Below are positions 14,453-14,797 of a stretch of 14,797 nucleotides of DNA, one piece after another; the first letter of the stretch is position 1, and every line of letters begins with the position of its first letter. Location of the stretch: positions 1 to 14,797 of the forward strand of contig JALWYR010000184.1 of NCBI GenBank assembly GCA_027003085.1. Reading direction: 5' to 3'. A program made the position numbers and the translations under genes. Source of the stretch: Flavobacteriales bacterium. GTDB taxonomy: Bacteria; Bacteroidota; Bacteroidia; Flavobacteriales; Flavobacteriaceae. The notes beneath the pieces are model-generated. The model was not told the origin of the DNA. It searched no databases and was given only the letters and a program-made list of their open reading frames with translations.

Positions 14453-14797
14453 TCAGCGAACAATTTTCCCCTGCCGGTAGTGCAAATTCGTCCCTTGGAG
14501 CGTGTCGTAACCGATAATCACCGCGCCTTCATATAACCAAAGCTCGGGAAAACGCCCCGACGTCAATCGCCCCCGGCCATGGATAATGTGCACACTGTCG
14601 GGCGTGAGTATCCACACCGGATTTTGCACGGAAAAATCTACTGTTCCGTCTAGTGCATGCAGGTCGGGCCGCCGGCTTTGACCGCGCCAAACGCTACCCG
14701 CCCTGACCCTGAATGTGTTGCCTTTACCATCGTTAAACAAAGTGTCGCGCTTGGGTTCCCAAATCCGGTCGAAATAGGTGAAATCCTTGATGCGGCG
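14453..14797 (-). CDS. C-terminal part of a beta-rich, possibly FecR-like protein (5' end outside window)
   Basis: On the minus strand the frame stays open to the window edge (the first complete codon reads Arg at 14797-14795), so this is the last 114 residues of a longer protein; the TTG at 14740 is internal. The visible part is strand-rich with no membrane segment. The order DGKGNTFRVRAGSVW, then GTVDFSVQNPVWILTPDSV, IIHGRGRL, LWLYEGAVIIGYDTL and a final YRQGK resembles the FecR fold (DG...xxLxAxS, GEAxFxV...PFxVxT, VxGTxF, LxEGxV). FecR proteins are periplasmic anti-sigma or surface-signalling regulators. Against it, the GT-F core and a DUF4974-like tail are not evident, and another beta-jelly or LptA/OstA-like family is possible. 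It converges on the protease gene, with 6 bp between the stop codons and no room for a terminator. Confidence 0.55.
   Translation of the reverse strand, partial: RRIKDFTYFDRIWEPKRDTLFNDGKGNTFRVRAGSVWRGQSRRPDLHALDGTVDFSVQNPVWILTPDSVHIIHGRGRLTSGRFPELWLYEGAVIIGYDTLQGTNLHYRQGKIVR

Overview
The window comes from a bacterium of the phylum Bacteroidota (Bacteroidetes). Four things point there: a type IX secretion (T9SS) type A C-terminal sorting domain (2203-2685), the gliding-motility pair gldB-gldC, the phylum's TAnnTTTG promoter element (exact at 6835-6842 and 10381-10388), and TlpA-like lipoproteins with a DUF4369-like front half. The genus cannot be fixed from the sequence. Both ends of the window cut through a gene.

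Layout. (1) 1-2685: a 5'-truncated S74 'tail-fibre-like' surface protein with about 25 copies of a roughly 17-residue repeat, followed by a small T9SS-sorted protein and a strong terminator (2771-2798). (2) 2686-3666: about 980 bp without a convincing gene. It has an AT-rich half and then a GC-rich, palindrome-rich repeat island (about 3095-3490). (3) 3667-6303: the disaggregase ClpB, closed by twin hairpins of which the second is a classical terminator. (4) 6359-6867: about 500 bp without a gene but with short inverted and direct repeats and a promoter element. (5) 6868-10294: a tight four-gene unit, gldB-gldC-menC-menE, with 4-nt gaps or a 4-nt overlap at each junction. It joins gliding/T9SS-associated functions to two steps of menaquinone synthesis. 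(6) 10419-12697: a promoter and two tandem, paralogous membrane-anchored thioredoxin-fold lipoproteins. (7) 12771-12989: a small two-helix DUF2892/YgaP-like membrane protein. (8) 13082-14446: a secreted two-lobed retropepsin-like aspartyl protease with a C-terminal PDZ domain. (9) 14453-14797, minus strand: the 3' part of a beta-rich, possibly FecR-like protein that converges on the protease gene with only 6 bp between.

Taken together this looks mostly like ordinary chromosomal Bacteroidota sequence: envelope and surface functions, a heat-shock chaperone and respiratory quinone synthesis. I see no transposase, integrase, CRISPR array, rRNA or tRNA, and no defence system. The least explained parts are the GC-rich repeat island upstream of clpB, the structured non-coding stretch upstream of gldB, and the S74 repeat protein with its T9SS partner.
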